Shown piece after piece: positions 62,076 to 64,000 of a DNA stretch of 64,000 bases. The stretch spans positions 1-64,000 of the forward strand of contig CAJFTY010000019.1 of assembly GCA_904420045.1 (NCBI GenBank). Direction: 5' to 3'. Below the pieces are notes generated by a model. It was not told where the DNA came from and made no database searches. It saw only the letters and a list, made by a program, of their open reading frames with translations. The DNA comes from Candidatus Metaruminococcus caecorum. Lineage in GTDB: Bacteria; Bacillota; Clostridia; Oscillospirales; Ruminococcaceae. Within the stretch, counting starts at the first letter, position 1, and each line of letters starts with the position of its first letter. The position numbers were made by a program, and so were the translations under genes.

Positions 62076-63776
62076 CTATTCCCCCGCGTTCTCCGCCATG
62101 GATTTCTTGAGCTTGGTCAGCGCCACCTTGGTTTCCGCGGTGGTTTCGCCCAAAAGGCTGGCGATTTCCTGCGCCACCCGCATCTGCTTGTCGATAACCT
62201 GCTGTGCGGTTTCCACCGTGTGGCGGCGCAGCGCTTCCATCTCAGCTTCGTCCCGGGTCTCCTGGGTGATGTCTTTGACAAAGGCCACATACATGTTGTG
62301 TTCCTTGACATACACCACCGTCTGCTCGGCGATCTTGCCCAGATCCTCGTATTCCGCCTTGGTGACCGCCGGACGCTGTTCTTTGCGGGCTGCTTCAAAA
62401 TCCAGATCTTTCAGATAAAGGTCCAAGGGCAGGCCCAGCGCGTCTTTGCGGGTCAGGCCGAACATGGTTTCCGCCATGGGGTTCATATCCTGGATCAGCA
62501 GGTCTCCGTCCAGCGCGAAAATCGCGTTGGGGGAATTGGACAGCACGGTGTTGCTCAGATTTTCCGCCCGCTCTCTGAAAAACGGCAGGCACATGTTGAT
62601 GTCCGCCTTGCCCTGATACACCGCAATGGCCTTTTCCCGGCAGCTGGCATAGCCGCAGCTTCCGCAGTTTAATTCCTGCTCCTTGGTGAACTTCCCGGTC
62701 TTGGCCAAAATCTTGGCGATCTGCTCCTCGGTGGGCATGTCGTACCGGGGAGCGCGGTTTGCGAATACCCGAGGATGGAAAAGCTCCTGCCGGCAGCTTT
62801 CGGGCACCCGGTCGTCCCGCTCCTGACGCTGCTCCGATACAAAGCCCTGGGCCACCACGGGATTTTTTCGCTTCAGCCGCATCACCGGACCGCCCAGACA
62901 GCTGCCCGCGCAGATGTTGGCCTCCACAAACAGGCCGGTCAGGTTGTCGTGCTCCATGGCGTCCAGAAGATCCAGGCACCGGTCGAATCCATCCACCGTC
63001 ACCGTCCGGTAGTTTGTAAGCGCCTCAGGAGCGATGGTTTTGACGATCCCGCAGGGAGTGGGATACAGCCGTGCAATGGGATGCGCTACCCCGGGGGCGG
63101 AAGAATCCTCCCCGTCCAGGGACAAGTCCTCTTCCGCGATCCACTGGTCCAGCTCGTCAAAGGTGAGCACGTTGTCCACCAGCCCCCCGGCCAGGGGATC
63201 GGCGGCCTCGCTTTTCTTGGAAAAGCACGGCCCGATAAACACGACTTTGATGTCCCCGTAGCTTTCCCGCATCATCCGGGCGTGGGCCATCATGGGGCTG
63301 GATACCGGAGCCAGCGCCGGGATCAGCTTGGGATAATGCTTTTCCACCAACGATACCAGGGAGCTGCACGCGGTGACGATCACATTGCGCATCTCGCCCT
63401 TTTCCATCAAAGCGGCGTATTCTTTCGAGACTTCGTAGGCGCCGATGGCGGTTTCCTCCACGCCCTGAAAGCCCAGGGACTTCAGCGCGGCGGTCAGCCG
63501 GCCGAAGTCGGTGGTTCCCCAGTATCCCGACCAGGAAGGGGCCACCGTCACATACACCGGCTTTTCCCCCGCCAGCAGCCGCTTGACCCGGTCGAGCTCG
63601 CTGACCACGTATTTGGCGTTCTGGGGACAGTTTTTCACACACCGTCCGCAGAGGATGCAGTCCTCCTCGATGACGGCGGCCCGTCCATCCTTAAATTCGA
63701 TGGCCTTGATAGGACATCCCCGTATACATTTATAACAGTTCTGGCAGTTGCCTTCCTGCAGTCGAATGATGCTCAA
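62076..63776 (-). CDS. HsfB-like [FeFe]-hydrogenase-related Fe-S sensor with PAS domain
   Basis: The 566-aa protein has two N-terminal 4Fe-4S clusters (C11, C14, C17, C21 and C40, C43, C46, C50) and a hydrogenase large-subunit-like core (about 70-360) with ACSSLVSLVEKHYP, IGPCFSKKSEA and EANICAGSCLGGP matching altered L1-L3 motifs. An extra Fe-S motif NCGSCGYASCREKA-x12-C follows near 395, then a PAS domain (about 430-530). The first motif has a single cysteine where catalytic enzymes have TSCCP, so it is probably not a normal hydrogenase. The start is TTG, nine bases after AGGAGG. In Clostridia such genes sit with a phosphatase and NADH-type subunits near group C sensory hydrogenases. Confidence 0.85.
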   Translation of the reverse strand: MSIIRLQEGNCQNCYKCIRGCPIKAIEFKDGRAAVIEEDCILCGRCVKNCPQNAKYVVSELDRVKRLLAGEKPVYVTVAPSWSGYWGTTDFGRLTAALKSLGFQGVEETAIGAYEVSKEYAALMEKGEMRNVIVTACSSLVSLVEKHYPKLIPALAPVSSPMMAHARMMRESYGDIKVVFIGPCFSKKSEAADPLAGGLVDNVLTFDELDQWIAEEDLSLDGEDSSAPGVAHPIARLYPTPCGIVKTIAPEALTNYRTVTVDGFDRCLDLLDAMEHDNLTGLFVEANICAGSCLGGPVMRLKRKNPVVAQGFVSEQRQERDDRVPESCRQELFHPRVFANRAPRYDMPTEEQIAKILAKTGKFTKEQELNCGSCGYASCREKAIAVYQGKADINMCLPFFRERAENLSNTVLSNSPNAIFALDGDLLIQDMNPMAETMFGLTRKDALGLPLDLYLKDLDFEAARKEQRPAVTKAEYEDLGKIAEQTVVYVKEHNMYVAFVKDITQETRDEAEMEALRRHTVETAQQVIDKQMRVAQEIASLLGETTAETKVALTKLKKSMAENAGE

Positions 63777-63795
63777 GCTCCATGTCCTCCTTTGT

Positions 63796-64000
63796 TTACA
63801 ATTGGGGCATAATCCGGCTTCGGAACACGTCCTCCGCATTGACGATGGTCACGCCTTCCACAGGCTCCCCATCCAGGGTGATGGACAGCCCCTGCATACA
63901 CCGCCCCTGGCAGAAGGACGCCTTGAGGGTCACCTTATCCCCCAGGTGCTCCTCTTTAATCAGCCGTTCAAATGTCTTTAATACGGGATACGACCCCTTT
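63796..64000 (-). CDS. (2Fe-2S) ferredoxin-domain protein, NuoE-like (partial)
   Basis: The last 68 codons of a gene running off the right edge. The sequence KGSYPVLKTFERLIKEEHLGDKV, then ASFCQGRCMQGLSITLDGE and a NAEDVFRSRI ending match thioredoxin-like 2Fe-2S domains that follow NuoE or HydC-type subunits in hydrogenase clusters. The stop codon is at 63796-63798, 20 nt before the HsfB-like start. The upstream half, with other cysteines, is outside the window. Confidence 0.75.
   Translation of the reverse strand, partial: KGSYPVLKTFERLIKEEHLGDKVTLKASFCQGRCMQGLSITLDGEPVEGVTIVNAEDVFRSRIMPQL

Noticed and set aside
62076..63776. Annotating the HsfB-like protein as a catalytic [FeFe] hydrogenase
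   Set aside because: The L1 motif lacks the paired cysteine of TSCCP and the L2 and L3 regions are altered, so a sensor or scaffold role is more likely.

Overview
This window looks like the chromosome of an anaerobic, Gram-positive Clostridia-type bacterium, probably of the Oscillospirales/Ruminococcaceae kind, with roughly 55-60% GC. The evidence is an IspH-ribosomal S1 fusion, the hrcA-grpE-dnaK-dnaJ order with a perfect CIRCE operator, sigma-A type promoters with 17-18 nt spacers, a tryptophan T-box, a sensory [FeFe]-hydrogenase-like gene cluster, RbgA, a YerC-type repressor and frequent GTG/TTG starts. Family placement is inference; no rRNA is present.

Layout, left to right. 1-0.47 kb: a tRNA operon on the minus strand (Asp, Phe, Gly, Cys) with a consensus promoter. 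0.5-12.5 kb (minus): Hsp33, a methyltransferase, YerC, a GNAT enzyme, LysA, EngB, then the protein-quality-control block lon, clpX, clpP and tig, and a metallophosphoesterase. 12.7 kb: a small cysteine-rich DUF1540 protein on the plus strand. 13-26.3 kb (minus): thrC, an M19 dipeptidase, an RNase HII-YraN fusion, rbgA, lepB, rplS, ispH-S1, plsC, cmk, a BaiN-type flavoprotein, an RpiR regulator, an isolated fumarase beta subunit and a DivIVA-like coiled-coil gene that carries an apparent frameshift. 26.5-39.2 kb: a HAD phosphatase, the rpsF-ssb-rpsR operon, galU, a zinc-ribbon membrane protein, prfB, a thioredoxin reductase, a zinc-ribbon lipoprotein-like membrane protein, the hrcA heat-shock operon and a flavodoxin-like protein.

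39.2-40.9 kb is an AT-rich island holding one P-loop ATPase gene interrupted by an in-frame TGA. It sits directly before the trp operon (40.9-48.0 kb, plus strand): T-box leader, trpE, trpGD fusion, trpC, trpF, trpB, trpA and a strong terminator. 48-55.1 kb (minus): a two-component system, an O-antigen-ligase-like protein, an unknown membrane protein and citrate synthase. 55.3-59.6 kb: a SpoIID-like secreted protein, an AraC regulator, a methyltransferase and a GH4 alpha-galactosidase. 59.7-64 kb (minus): a PAS-GGDEF protein and a cluster of a 2Fe-2S protein (cut by the window edge), a HsfB-like hydrogenase-related sensor and a SpoIIE-type phosphatase.

Most of the window is core housekeeping. 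The features that most deserve a second look are the frameshifted DivIVA-like gene (25.4-26.3 kb), the interrupted P-loop ATPase island (39.4-40.9 kb), the long structured leaders of lon and lepB, the RNase HII-YraN fusion, the histone H1-like tail of trigger factor and the HsfB/phosphatase sensory cluster. I found no CRISPR array, insertion sequence, prophage or clear multi-gene new system.
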